Part shown: positions 42,339 to 50,878 of the stretch, piece after piece
Layout of the letters: every line of letters starts with the position of its first letter
Numbering within the stretch: position 1 is the first letter of the stretch
Assembly (NCBI GenBank): GCA_016713675.1
Contig: JADJOS010000005.1
Coordinates: 372,001-436,000, forward strand
Direction of reading: 5' to 3'
Length of the DNA stretch: 64,000 bases
Source of the DNA: Acidobacteriota bacterium
GTDB taxonomy: Bacteria; Acidobacteriota; Blastocatellia; Pyrinomonadales; Pyrinomonadaceae
Program-made: the position numbers and the translations under genes
Notes under the pieces: model-generated
What the model saw: only the letters and a program-made list of their open reading frames with translations
Databases searched by the model: none
Told to the model about the DNA's origin: nothing

Positions 42339-42992
42339 CTACTTTTTTGTATGTCTCGTCAACACAAACGGCTGGCCATTGAAAAGTCGGGCTTTGTTGA
42401 TGGTTTCGTTGGGCAATTCCATATCATGTTCAACCCATGTCTCGTGCTCGGCGGGCATTGTGACCTCAAGGACCTCGGCCGTTCCTTCGGCAAATAGAAC
42501 GCGGTGTCGAATTTCGGGCGGCTGGACGACGCAATCGCCCGGTTCGAGCCAGAAAGGCGGCCCTTGGTCCTCATACACCACCTGAATCCGGCCTTTGAGG
42601 CAGTAGATCATCTGAAATTCGATCTTGTGATGGTGAACATAATCCGCCACCGGCCCGTCTTCAAATAATCGAATGTGCGATGCGATGACCTTTCCGCCAA
42701 CCCGTCCTGGAATAAGGTCGCGATATTCCATTCCCGCACGGCCGCGAACAAAGTCAGAACCGCCTGCGTAAGCGGGCGGCTTCGCGGAGACTAATTTCAC
42801 AAATCTCGGTTCAATCGATGAGGTCTCGCGAAGGAGTTGCACGCCGCCCGCAAACGCAGGCGGTTCTGACAAGAGTGCCTCACGCGGCGAATCGGCAGGG
42901 AATATCATGTCGAGGCGGTAGCCTAGTTCGTTTTTATAGTGCTCGATCGTCGCTTCGAGGTCTTCGCATTCGATCACGGTAGGTTCTGTCAT
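42339..42992 (-). CDS. Cupin-domain protein carrying an in-frame palindromic insert
   Basis: A 217-residue protein. The N-terminus (ECEDLEATIEHYKNELGYRLDMIFPAD) resembles a half glyoxalase fold. The C-terminal cupin spans about residues 95-210 (GGKVIASHIRLFEDG, DYVHHHKIEFQMIYCLKG, FWLEPGDCVVQPPEIRHRVLF) with histidines likely to bind a metal. Residues 41-80 come from a pair of 28-bp repeats and read EPPAFAGG and KPPAYAGG at either end. The ATG at 42992 follows the previous stop by one base. It is possibly a mononuclear metal enzyme; the substrate is unknown. Confidence 0.82.
   Translation of the reverse strand: MTEPTVIECEDLEATIEHYKNELGYRLDMIFPADSPREALLSEPPAFAGGVQLLRETSSIEPRFVKLVSAKPPAYAGGSDFVRGRAGMEYRDLIPGRVGGKVIASHIRLFEDGPVADYVHHHKIEFQMIYCLKGRIQVVYEDQGPPFWLEPGDCVVQPPEIRHRVLFAEGTAEVLEVTMPAEHETWVEHDMELPNETINKARLFNGQPFVLTRHTKK
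42753..42870. repeat. Pair of 28-bp palindromic units inside the cupin gene
   Basis: Unit one (42753-42780, starts GTCAGAACCGCCTGCGTA) and unit two (42843-42870, the opposite strand of a near copy) match in 26 of 28 bases and are separated by 62 bases. Each unit is itself hairpin-forming, CCGCCTGC with GCGGGCGG around GTAA. Read through on the minus strand they give the peptides PPAFAGG and PPAYAGG without a stop. Confidence 0.85.
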
Positions 42993-42993
42993 T

Positions 42994-43290
42994 CTATTTC
43001 CAATTCTTCTTCCAGATGACACGAGTCTCCTCGTCGAGCAAAGGGCGGCGGAACGGGAGATTACTCATGATCTTATTCATCAGAAACTCCCAGTCGCGGT
43101 ACGGAAAGTCCTTGATACGCTCAAAACGGACCATCCCAAACTCAGTCTCGTCATCATTTCGAAAATAGAGCTCGCGCGGTTCGTCCGCACCTTCGTCAAC
43201 ATAGAAATAATGCGTGACAAAATGCCATCGCATACGGTTTCGGTCGAATTTTTTCGTCCGGTGATATGTCCATTCGTCTGTTATCGCCAT
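42994..43290 (-). CDS. Hypothetical protein
   Basis: A 98-residue, charged, soluble protein (MAITDEWTYHRTKKFDRNRMRWHFVTHYFYVDEG) with no signal peptide and many aromatic and basic residues. The ATG at 43290 lies one base after the stop of the upstream lipoprotein gene, and the cupin gene starts one base after its own stop. The tight packing suggests a shared transcript. No family is recognised. Confidence 0.65.
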   Translation of the reverse strand: MAITDEWTYHRTKKFDRNRMRWHFVTHYFYVDEGADEPRELYFRNDDETEFGMVRFERIKDFPYRDWEFLMNKIMSNLPFRRPLLDEETRVIWKKNWK

Positions 43291-43291
43291 T

Positions 43292-43639
43292 CTATTTCGA
43301 ACCACCAATGATCGCGATCATCTCAACCTTCACTTCCTCGTCCGGTGCCGCAAATCCGGGGAACTCGACCTTCTCACGCTGCCCGAGTCCTGGTTTCGAC
43401 GCCTTTACATACAACATCGCCGTGAATCGGTGTTTTACCGTCAGTTCAAACTTTCCATCCTTGCCCGTCACGGCCGAAACTTCGCCGAGCGTCGGCCCGA
43501 ACGTGACCGTTGCACCTTCGACAGGCTTGTCGTAATTCCAAACCACGCCTTTTACCGTCGTCGTGCTGGTGTTTAGGCAACCTAAAGAAACGAGGGCCAG
43601 AATACCGACAGCAATTAGCCCCGCGGCCTTATTACGCAT
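43292..43639 (-). CDS. Small lipoprotein with carboxypeptidase-regulatory-like beta domain
   Basis: A 115-residue lipoprotein: signal with lipobox VSLGC (Cys about residue 21), then a beta-sandwich domain VKGVVWNYDKPVEGATVTFGPTLGEVSAVTGKDGKFELTVKHRF of the CarboxypepD_reg/DUF type often found in surface proteins. It starts directly after the stop of the OsmC gene (no gap). It is probably a structural or binding protein in the envelope. Confidence 0.78.
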   Translation of the reverse strand: MRNKAAGLIAVGILALVSLGCLNTSTTTVKGVVWNYDKPVEGATVTFGPTLGEVSAVTGKDGKFELTVKHRFTAMLYVKASKPGLGQREKVEFPGFAAPDEEVKVEMIAIIGGSK

Positions 43640-44107
43640 TTACCCCTCCAGACCTCGAACGATTATTTCCGACTTTATACTGTTCGCGATATAGCACTGT
43701 TTGTGGGCCTCGTGATGGAGATCCGCGATCTCTGTCTCGGTGGGGATCGTTTCGCCCATCCATCCGATCTGCGGATCAAGCGTGATAGTCGCCATCCATT
43801 GCCGACCGTCTTCCAACGCCGCCATGCTGCCAACGGCGCAGTCCTCATAAGAACCGATATTAAACCCGGCCTTCGCCGCGAGATAGAGAAACGTCAGCAT
43901 ATGACAAGCTGAGGCCGACGCCACCAGCGCCTCCTCAGGATCAACCGCCGCCTCGACCGAAAATCTCGGCACAACCTGCGGCGAAGAGGACGCCGGAAGC
44001 GTCATCCCTCCGTCAAATTTCCACGCATGCCCGCGAGTGTAGCGATTTTTAGTAAAAGTCTCGGGCGAATCAGATCTCCAGGTTATTCCTGCGATATATG
44101 TGGACAT
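43640..44107 (-). CDS. OsmC-family protein
   Basis: A 155-residue OsmC/Ohr-type protein, a family that reduces organic hydroperoxides through two cysteines. The central helix VASASACHMLTFLYLAAKAGF carries the first cysteine, and the second lies in HKQCYIANSIKSEIIV, both at the expected places. The N-terminal part (YTRGHAWKFDGGMTLPASS, DPEEALVASASAC) is typical. It begins a string of small genes on the minus strand running to 42339. Confidence 0.9.
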   Translation of the reverse strand: MSTYIAGITWRSDSPETFTKNRYTRGHAWKFDGGMTLPASSSPQVVPRFSVEAAVDPEEALVASASACHMLTFLYLAAKAGFNIGSYEDCAVGSMAALEDGRQWMATITLDPQIGWMGETIPTETEIADLHHEAHKQCYIANSIKSEIIVRGLEG

Positions 44108-44112
44108 ATAAT

Positions 44113-44346
44113 TCAGTTGCCAAAAAGTGTGTACGTCACCACACCGATTCCCATTAAGATCAAGACAATTCCACCAACTAACCCTCTCACTCGTTCATGG
44201 CCTGCTGGGCCATAAAGAAATTCATGGAGAAAACTATCGTCGCGATCTCTATCCTCTTCCGCCGGCGGCTCGTTTTGTCCATGTTTGAAAAGCAGAATCC
44301 CGCCTCCCACCAACATTATTGCCAATAATATCTGGAATGCTGCCAT
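44113..44346 (-). CDS. Small membrane protein
   Basis: A 77-residue protein with two membrane helices (FQILLAIMLVGGGILLF and LVGGIVLILMGIGVVTYTLFG) flanking an acidic loop of about 35 residues (EPPAEEDRDRDDSFL). No family is recognised with certainty. It lies between asnS and the OsmC gene with short gaps and is probably real. Confidence 0.6.
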   Translation of the reverse strand: MAAFQILLAIMLVGGGILLFKHGQNEPPAEEDRDRDDSFLHEFLYGPAGHERVRGLVGGIVLILMGIGVVTYTLFGN

Positions 44347-44352
44347 TCGTAT

Positions 44353-45664
44353 TTACGGTCTCAGTCTATACAACATTCTCGGAAACGGAATGGTTTCGCG
44401 GACGTGTTCGATGCCGGCCATCCAGGCGGTGCAGCGTTCGATTCCCATGCCGAAGCCGGCGTGCGGGACGCTGCCGTAGCGGCGGAGGTCGAGGTACCAT
44501 TCGAAGGTCGCCTGATCGAGGCCGTGGTGTTTTAGCTGCTTGCTCGAGATATTCGAGATTTGCGGCACGTTCGCCGCCGCCGATGATCTCGCCGTAGCCT
44601 TCGGGGGCGAGCAGGTCGATGCCGAGGGCACATTCGGGGCGGTCTTTATCGACCTCGAAATAGAAACCCTTGATCGCGGCAGGGAAATGGTGGACGAACA
44701 CCGGCTTGCCGTGCTGCGTCGAAAGATATGTCTCGTCCGGAGCGCCAAAATCACCGCCCCACTCAAAATTATTCTCAAGCTCTCCCTTTGCAAAACCTTC
44801 CTGCAACATTTTGACGGCATCGTCGTAATGCAGACGCGGGAACGGGGAATTGATGGCTTCGAGAATGGTCGTGTCGCGTTCGAGCGTTTTTAATTCTTCC
44901 TGGCGGTCGTTCAAGACGCGTTCGACCACCTTAAGGATCATCGCTTCGCCGAGATCCATCATGTCTTCGTAACTGGCGTATGCAACCTCAGGCTCGACCA
45001 TCCAAAATTCGGTAAGATGACGCCGGGTTTTTGATTTTTCGGCACGAAATGTCGGACCGAAGGCATAAGACTTACCAAACGCCGCCGCAGTCGCTTCGTT
45101 ATAAAGCTGGCCGCTCTGCGTCAAATATGCTTTATCGTCGCCAAAGTAATCGACTTCAAACAGCGTCGTCGTGCCTTCGCACGCGGCCGGCGTAAATATC
45201 GGCGTGTCCGCGAGCGTAAATCCGTTATCGTCGAAGAAGTCACGGACCGCCTTGATGACCGTATGACGGATCTTCAAAACCGCGTGCTGCTTTTTCGAAC
45301 GTATCCACAAATGCCGGTTGTCCATCAGAAACTCGGTGCCGTGTTCCTTGGGCGTGATCGGATAGTCGTGAACGTTCTGCAGCACTTCGAGTCCTGTGAC
45401 ATCGACCTCGACGCCAAGCGACGAACGCGTATCTTCCTTCACAGTTCCCGTGACGATGATAGACGATTCCTGCCCGATCGAATCTGCCAGATCGTACAAC
45501 GCCTCGTCATTCGGTTTGAAGACAACGCATTGCACTATCCCGGTGCCGTCGCGAAACTGCAAAAAGACGAGCTTGCCGCTCGAACGCTTGTTATAGAGCC
45601 AGCCTTTGAGCGTGACCGATTCACCGATGTGGTCTTTTAGTTGATTGATATAAGTCTGCTTCAT
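44353..45664 (-). pseudogene. asnS: Asparaginyl-tRNA synthetase with one frame break
   Basis: Class IIb synthetase that charges tRNA-Asn. The N-terminal OB-fold (SVTLKGWLYNKRSSGKLVFLQFRDGTGIVQCVVF) and most of the catalytic core (FTPAACEGTTTLFEVDYFGDDKAYLTQSGQLYNEA, FRAEKSKTRRHLTEFWMVEPE) are in one frame from the ATG at 45664. Near 44538-44543, after NLEYLEQ, the frame changes. The true C-terminus (LKHHGLDQATFEWYLDLRRYG, then motif 3 GFGMGIERCTAWMAGIEHVRE) continues in another frame to 44353. The change equals one extra base. All of the protein is conserved, so a sequence error or a very recent mutation is likely. Confidence 0.9.
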
Positions 45665-45733
45665 AATTAGGTAAAAGAAAATTCTAATTGAAAGCAAATG
45701 AACAAACAAAAGCAATGCCGGCAATATCGGAAC

Positions 45734-45955
45734 TTACCGATACCTATTGCTAAACTGCGAATGCCTGGCCGCCGATGCGAGTGAGCTAGGATCGCTTGCG
45801 TTCTGCGGTTCACGCTTTGCGGTATCGAACCGTTGATCGAGACGAACGAGTTCGCGAAAATATTCGCTGATCGAACCGTAACCACCGTTTCGCACACGCG
45901 AACGTGCATATTCCTCAAGCGACTTGGGCATCGAAATTGAACTTTTTGAGATCAT
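45734..45955 (-). CDS. ParD-like ribbon-helix-helix antitoxin, no toxin beside it
   Basis: A 73-residue CopG/ParD-type protein: SSISMPKSLEEYARSRVRNGGYGSISEYFRELVRLDQRF gives the DNA-binding strand, two helices and the family motif. GGAGG lies upstream of the ATG at 45955. A parE toxin gene would be expected next downstream, but only 69 bases separate it from the asnS start and no toxin frame is seen on either side. It may be an orphan regulator or the remains of a toxin-antitoxin pair. Confidence 0.75.
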   Translation of the reverse strand: MISKSSISMPKSLEEYARSRVRNGGYGSISEYFRELVRLDQRFDTAKREPQNASDPSSLASAARHSQFSNRYR

Positions 45956-46288
45956 AACGACATTTCCTCCGCGGGACGAACCTTTGGTTTTTCCTACCCT
46001 TTCCTACCATTTCCCACTATTTCCGAAATATTCGCCATTCTTACGACCATGGGACAGGTTTGGGTCAGGTAAATCGTTGCAAGTAGGATATTTATCTGAT
46101 TTGAATGAGTGTCCCGCCTCTTTTACAAAATATCGACTGAATCGGCTTACCAAAGGAACCCCTCAAGCCTCTACGATACCATAATCCTTGCATCTCTTGC
46201 AGCATATTGCGTCCTTGCAACATTCGCGTAATTCTGTTTGAAGTTGACATATTCGGCTGTGGTTATCAGACTTGGGAAATACAATCCT
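45956..46288. other. Intergenic region before the ABC exporter
   Basis: About 330 bases without a convincing gene. It holds the ribosome binding site of the minus-strand ParD-like gene at its left end, several TTTCC-type short repeats near 45990-46030, and presumably the promoters of both neighbours. No terminator or RNA gene is recognised. Confidence 0.5.
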
Positions 46289-48250
46289 ATGACCGGCGAA
46301 TCGAAAAAGAAGAAAAAGGTCGACTATTCTGCCGCCTGGGCCGAAGCCCGACGCATCATGTGGGGTGCCCGGTGGCGTTTGCTGCTAGGCAGCGTGCTGA
46401 TGCTTGTTTCGCGGCTGTCGGGGATGGTGCTGCCGGCGTCGATGAAATATATAGGCGACGAGGTTTTCGTGGGGCAGCGGTACGAGCTGCTCAAGTGGAT
46501 AGCTCTCGCGATCGGCGTCTCGACGCTTATTCAGGGTGTTACATCGTTTGCGTTGTCCCAGATCCTTGGTGTCGCGGCCCAGCTTGCGATCACGAATATG
46601 CGAATGCGTGTGCAGCGGCACATTGAGCGGTTGCCGATATCGTATTTTGATTCGACACAGAGCGGCCAATTGATCTCGCGGATCATGAACGACGCCGAAG
46701 GCATCCGCAATCTGGTCGGTACCGGTTTAGGCCAGTTGCTCGGCAGTATTGTAACGGCGACGATCTCGATCGGCGTCTTGTTCTATCTGAACTGGCAGTT
46801 GACGACCGCGACATTGGTCGTACTTCTAGTTTTTGGTGCGGCACTGATGTACGCGTTCAAGATATTGCGGCCGGTCTTTCGCGAGCGAGGCGAAATTACT
46901 GCACAAGTCACGGGTCGTTTGACGGAATCGCTCGGAGGCATCCGCATTGTTAAGGCCTATACCGCGGAAAAGCGAGAAGAGCTTTCATTCGCACGAGGTG
47001 CTCATAAATTGTTTCGGAATATCGCAAAATCGGTGACCGGAGTTTCGGCGATATCTTCGTTCTCGTCGGTAGTGATCGGCGCGATCGCGGTCGTAATGAT
47101 CGTCATCGGCGGCAACGCGGTGCAGGGTAACACTATGACGCTGGGCGATTTTCTGATGTACATCTCGTTCACGTTCCTGCTCGCGATGCCCGTCATCGAG
47201 CTGACATCCATCGGCACACAGATCACCGAAGCTCTCGCGGGACTAGACCGCATCCGCGAGGTCCTCGCGATGACCACCGAAGACGACACGGACAAAGACA
47301 AGCAGCCGCTGCCGGATATCGAAGGTACGATCGATTTTGAAAATGTCTATTTTGAATACGACGAGGGCGTACCCGTTCTCAAGAACGTCAGCTTCCATTC
47401 CGAGGCCGGAACGACGACTGCCTTGGTTGGCTCAAGCGGTTCGGGGAAATCGACGATACTTTCGCTTGTTCTTAATTTCATTCAGCCGTCCAAGTCAGAA
47501 CCGCCTGCGTTAGTGGGCGGCTCAGAAGCTGTCCCGAAATCGACGTCAGACAGTGAAAGCCAACGTGAAATTGAAGCCGAGCCAAAGCCACCCGCTTATG
47601 TAGGCCGTTGTGACAATGGCGGCCGAATTTTAATTGATGGCCACGACCTGCGCACCGTAAAGCTTCGAGATTATCGACGGCATTTGGGTGTTGTGCTTCA
47701 GGACAACTTTTTGTTTGACGGCACTATTCTAGACAACATCAGGTTCTCAAATCCTGAAGCTAATTTCGAGACCATTAAGGATGTCTGCAAGGTTGCAAAC
47801 GCGGACGAATTCATCGAAAAGTTTCCAAACGGATACGACACGATCGTTGGTGAGCGCGGCGTCAAGCTTTCGGGCGGCCAGCGGCAGCGAATCGCGATCG
47901 CTCGAGCGTTGCTTGCCGATCCGAGGATACTTATCCTTGATGAAGCTACTTCGAGTCTCGACAGCGAATCCGAGGCGTTGATCCAGGAAGGCCTAAACCG
48001 TTTGCGTCAGGGCCGAACGACGTTTGTGATCGCTCACCGGCTATCGACGATCCGCAGTGCCGATCAGATCCTCGTGGTCGAGGCCGGCGAGATCGTCGAA
48101 CGTGGAACGCATGCCGAACTTGTAACTCTGGACGGGCGATATAAACAGCTTTATGATAAGCAGTACCGATTTGAACAGAATCTATTTGTAAATCCGGGCG
48201 AGGATTTCACAGGAAAACCGCCGGAAACTTTGGCACAAACTAAACTTTAG
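46289..48250 (+). CDS. MsbA-like ABC exporter with an in-frame palindromic insert
   Basis: A 653-residue half-transporter: six membrane helices (about residues 30-300) fused to an ATPase. The ATPase has Walker A ALVGSSGSGKSTILS, signature VKLSGGQRQRIAIARALL, Walker B ILILDEATSSLDSE and the H-loop FVIAHRLSTI. By family resemblance it exports lipid A or another lipid or drug. About 40 residues (roughly 402-442; EPPALVGG and KPPAYVGR at the ends) lie between Walker A and GGRILIDGHDL, where relatives have only a short turn. They come from a repeat pair. The ATG at 46289 is preferred over an upstream one at 46238. Confidence 0.92.
   Translation: MTGESKKKKKVDYSAAWAEARRIMWGARWRLLLGSVLMLVSRLSGMVLPASMKYIGDEVFVGQRYELLKWIALAIGVSTLIQGVTSFALSQILGVAAQLAITNMRMRVQRHIERLPISYFDSTQSGQLISRIMNDAEGIRNLVGTGLGQLLGSIVTATISIGVLFYLNWQLTTATLVVLLVFGAALMYAFKILRPVFRERGEITAQVTGRLTESLGGIRIVKAYTAEKREELSFARGAHKLFRNIAKSVTGVSAISSFSSVVIGAIAVVMIVIGGNAVQGNTMTLGDFLMYISFTFLLAMPVIELTSIGTQITEALAGLDRIREVLAMTTEDDTDKDKQPLPDIEGTIDFENVYFEYDEGVPVLKNVSFHSEAGTTTALVGSSGSGKSTILSLVLNFIQPSKSEPPALVGGSEAVPKSTSDSESQREIEAEPKPPAYVGRCDNGGRILIDGHDLRTVKLRDYRRHLGVVLQDNFLFDGTILDNIRFSNPEANFETIKDVCKVANADEFIEKFPNGYDTIVGERGVKLSGGQRQRIAIARALLADPRILILDEATSSLDSESEALIQEGLNRLRQGRTTFVIAHRLSTIRSADQILVVEAGEIVERGTHAELVTLDGRYKQLYDKQYRFEQNLFVNPGEDFTGKPPETLAQTKL
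47494..47614. repeat. Pair of 28-bp palindromic units inside the ABC exporter gene
   Basis: Unit one (47494-47521) differs from the cupin-gene unit at two bases. Unit two (47587-47614, opposite strand) differs from the common form at five of 28. The 65-base spacer is unrelated to the spacer in the cupin gene. The whole stretch is free of stops in the gene's frame. Confidence 0.85.
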
Positions 48251-48267
48251 AGGAGATATCTCAAGAA

Positions 48268-48708
48268 ATGGCTGCAACTCAAACGTATTCGAATCACACA
48301 CGGTGGAATCCGCTTGTGCATTTCGTCGTGACACCGCTTTTATTACTTAATTTTCTTTCTCACGTGGTTCGGCTTTTTATGGAACCGAGTTGGGCAATGG
48401 CGTTTTGGACGCTGCTGAGTTTCACACTGATCTTGATGTCCGTGGCCGCAAGATTACAGGCGTTGACCGCGCAGGATCGACTTATACGGCTTGAGGAAAA
48501 ACTTCGCTACCGCGAGGTCTTGTCTCCCGAACTCGCAGCCAGGTTTAACGAATTGCGAACAGGACAGGTGATCGCCCTTAGATTCGCTTCGGATGCAGAA
48601 CTCGGCGGGCTGGTCGAACGCACGCTGAAGGGAGAATTTGCCAAGCCAAATGAGATCAAGAAGGCGATCAGGATTGGCGGGGTGATCATCTGCGGGTTTG
48701 AACTATGA
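48268..48708 (+). CDS. DUF6526-type membrane protein
   Basis: A 146-residue protein with two N-terminal membrane helices (LVHFVVTPLLLLNFLSHVVRLF and MAFWTLLSFTLILMSVAARLQAL). A soluble helical part follows (QDRLIRLEEKLRYREVLSPELAARFNELRTGQVIALRFASDAELGGLVE), the layout of DUF6526 proteins, whose function is unknown. GAGGAG stands before the ATG. It follows the ABC exporter by 17 bases and is probably co-transcribed. Confidence 0.78.
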   Translation: MAATQTYSNHTRWNPLVHFVVTPLLLLNFLSHVVRLFMEPSWAMAFWTLLSFTLILMSVAARLQALTAQDRLIRLEEKLRYREVLSPELAARFNELRTGQVIALRFASDAELGGLVERTLKGEFAKPNEIKKAIRIGGVIICGFEL

Positions 48709-49722
48709 TCAATTGGAGCTATATTTAGCGATCTCCTTTTCGACGATTCTCAAGAGATTAGGGAATCTGTCGAGATTACTACCGGAACGAAATACGATCC
48801 GGAACATCGGCTGGATGTACTGGACGAAATAGGTCTTTTGGCGAACAGCAGACTGATATGAGAACGTCCCAGCGGCCTTTAGGCAGCGCTGCAGGGTTTG
48901 AAGACGAAACTCATAGGCGAATTCGCCTTCGTCGATCTTCGGAAGGCCGAGGGTTCGCCTAACATCGAGAAAATATCGCCTCTTTATAGCCAGGAACTCA
49001 GGTGACGGCAGTTCGGTAATGCGGTCTAAAAGAAGGGAAACGAGATCATACGCGGGGGAACCAATCCTTGCGTCCTGATGATCGATGATCCGCATCTTGT
49101 TCTGTCCATCGAGCATTAGATTTGCCGCGTGAAAATCACGATGACAAAGGACTGACGCATATGATCCGAGTTCGTCGGCCAGTTCCGCAAATTCAGTGGA
49201 CAATGCGGCATCGTCATTCGCCGAAAGCGGACGGTTGAGATAGGTTCCGAATTAATGTTCCTTAAAGAAATTCAATTCCCAAAGCAGTTTCTCGGCGTCA
49301 AATTTCAATCGAGAAGCAACAGAGTTCATCTCATAGGCCTTATCGGTCGCGGTCTGGATCCGGGCGATCAGCGAAATTGCTTCGCGCAAGAGCCGTGAAT
49401 CTACCTCTTCTGTCTCTTCGTTGAGAACATCGCGCAGCACACGATCGCCGAGGTCTTCCAATAAGATCACGCCTAATTCGCCGTCAACATCATATATATC
49501 GGCGACCGGAAGGTCTGCGGAAAGGAACAGTTCGGTTACGTCGATGTAAGTGTGTTCCGCGGGGTCAAAAGGCTCAGGATATACACACGCGACCGCTGTG
49601 CCGCCGTTCCGGTCGATCCGAAAATATTCCCGCGTCGAAGCATCTGCGGTCAGTGACGAATAATTGGACGAGTACCCGCGAGAACTGAGAAATTTTTCAA
49701 GCCTTGTCTTGATCGAGGTCAT
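48709..49722 (-). pseudogene. AmgK-like sugar kinase interrupted by an in-frame stop
   Basis: An aminoglycoside phosphotransferase-fold kinase, probably acting on N-acetylmuramate or a related sugar. The N-terminal part (SSLTADASTREYFRIDRNGG, LPVADIYDVDGELGVILLEDLGD) ends with FFKEH and a TAA at 49252-49254. The same frame then continues (FGTYLNRPLSANDD) into the catalytic loop VLCHRDFHAANLMLDGQNKMRIIDHQDARIGSPAYDL and runs to 48709. A single base change from a Tyr codon would make this stop, so one gene of 337 codons is broken at codon 157. It lies next to a nucleotidyltransferase gene, the order of the AmgK/MurU cell-wall recycling pair. Confidence 0.8.
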
Positions 49723-49743
49723 AGGTCGTTTGATCGACGGTCT

Positions 49744-50742
49744 CTAGTTTAGCGGAACTACATAGTTATCGCCCTGAATGTATCCCTTAAGTGCTTTTTC
49801 CGGGATCTCGGAACAGTTGCGAAGCATTTCTGCCCGGACGATCGCTGCATTCTCAAAATGTTCGCCCGGCCCTATCCTGACGCCGTCAGCGACAATGGTT
49901 CGGTAGAGCATTGCACCGTCGCCGATCTCGACATCATCCCAGATCACCGAGTCCTTAATACTCGCCATTCCCAACATAGTACAATTGCGTCCGAAATGGA
50001 CGTCCGCTCCGTTCATCATCGCAAGGCTTATGTCCAGATATCGAGGGATCGTTGAAAGTTCGAACCAGTTCGCTTCCGTCAGGTGGGCCGCGATCCTTTC
50101 GCCGTTCTTTATCGCCGGATTGTAGAATGTCGGGACGATATCTGAATACACACCCCTCGGAATGTAATCAAAGACCCGCGGCTCCATTATATGTATTCCC
50201 GTAAACATCGGCGGCGAATAGGGCTCGTGCACAGTATCACGGATCTCTTCTTCGGTGAACGGACGAGCAAAATCGCCAAATCCCTCGACCATGCCGTCTT
50301 TAGTCTCGACAATAGTAAATTTCTCTCGCTTTATGTTGGGCTTTAACACCATTGTAGCGAGTGCTCCGGAACTGCGGTGTGTTTCGAGGGCAGCTCCGAT
50401 GTCGATGTCGGTAATGATCTTGCCGTTGACGATCAGAAATGTGTCATTTTCGAGGTGCTCGCGGGCATTATCGAGTGCTCCGGCGGTTCCGAGGATCTTT
50501 GGCACTTCGCGGGTGTAATCTATGTGAACGCCGAAACCCCTGCCGTCGCCCAAGGCCTTGATAACAGAATCCGGCTGGTGGTGCAGATTAACGACAGTTT
50601 CGGTAATTCCATAGCGAGCGAGATATTCAGCGACGTAGCCGACCAGCGGCTTTCCGAGAAAGGGAATCGCCGGTTTGGTTCGATCGATCGTTAATGGGAA
50701 AAGCCGCGTGCCGAATCCGGCCGCGAGGATCATTGCTTTCAT
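49744..50742 (-). CDS. MurU-like sugar-1-phosphate nucleotidyltransferase
   Basis: A 332-residue enzyme that makes a nucleotide-activated sugar. The signature MKAMILAAGFGTRLFPLTIDRTKPAIPFLGKP binds the NTP, and TFLIVNGKIITDID replaces the usual metal site. The C-terminal part shows hexapeptide-like repeats (DSVIWDDVEIGDGAMLYRTIVADGVRIG). Next to an AmgK-like kinase it is likely to form UDP-N-acetylmuramate or a similar sugar for peptidoglycan recycling, although mannose-1-phosphate guanylyltransferase-type activity cannot be excluded. Confidence 0.85.
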   Translation of the reverse strand: MKAMILAAGFGTRLFPLTIDRTKPAIPFLGKPLVGYVAEYLARYGITETVVNLHHQPDSVIKALGDGRGFGVHIDYTREVPKILGTAGALDNAREHLENDTFLIVNGKIITDIDIGAALETHRSSGALATMVLKPNIKREKFTIVETKDGMVEGFGDFARPFTEEEIRDTVHEPYSPPMFTGIHIMEPRVFDYIPRGVYSDIVPTFYNPAIKNGERIAAHLTEANWFELSTIPRYLDISLAMMNGADVHFGRNCTMLGMASIKDSVIWDDVEIGDGAMLYRTIVADGVRIGPGEHFENAAIVRAEMLRNCSEIPEKALKGYIQGDNYVVPLN

Positions 50743-50826
50743 AGAGAAACGGGAACAAACGAGTTAACCGATATATTTACTCTACCGTGCGACACCGGAA
50801 TCTTCAAACGTGAAGCCAAACGTAAA

Positions 50827-50852
50827 GAAGGCCGGAATTGCTCCCGGCCTTC
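50827..50852 (-). terminator. Rho-independent terminator after the FG-GAP protein gene
   Basis: GAAGGCCGG and CCGGCCTTC form a perfect 9-bp stem with an 8-base loop, 27 bases after the stop codon of the minus-strand gene. The tail TTTACGTTT is only moderately T-rich. Confidence 0.65.
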
Positions 50853-50878
50853 AGTCCAATGATCAGCAACGCCCAGAA

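Noticed and set aside
49203..49254. Two separate genes for the AmgK-like kinase halves
   Set aside because: The halves are in the same frame with coding sequence between them, and the second half has only a TTG start with no ribosome binding site, so one gene with a stop codon is simpler.
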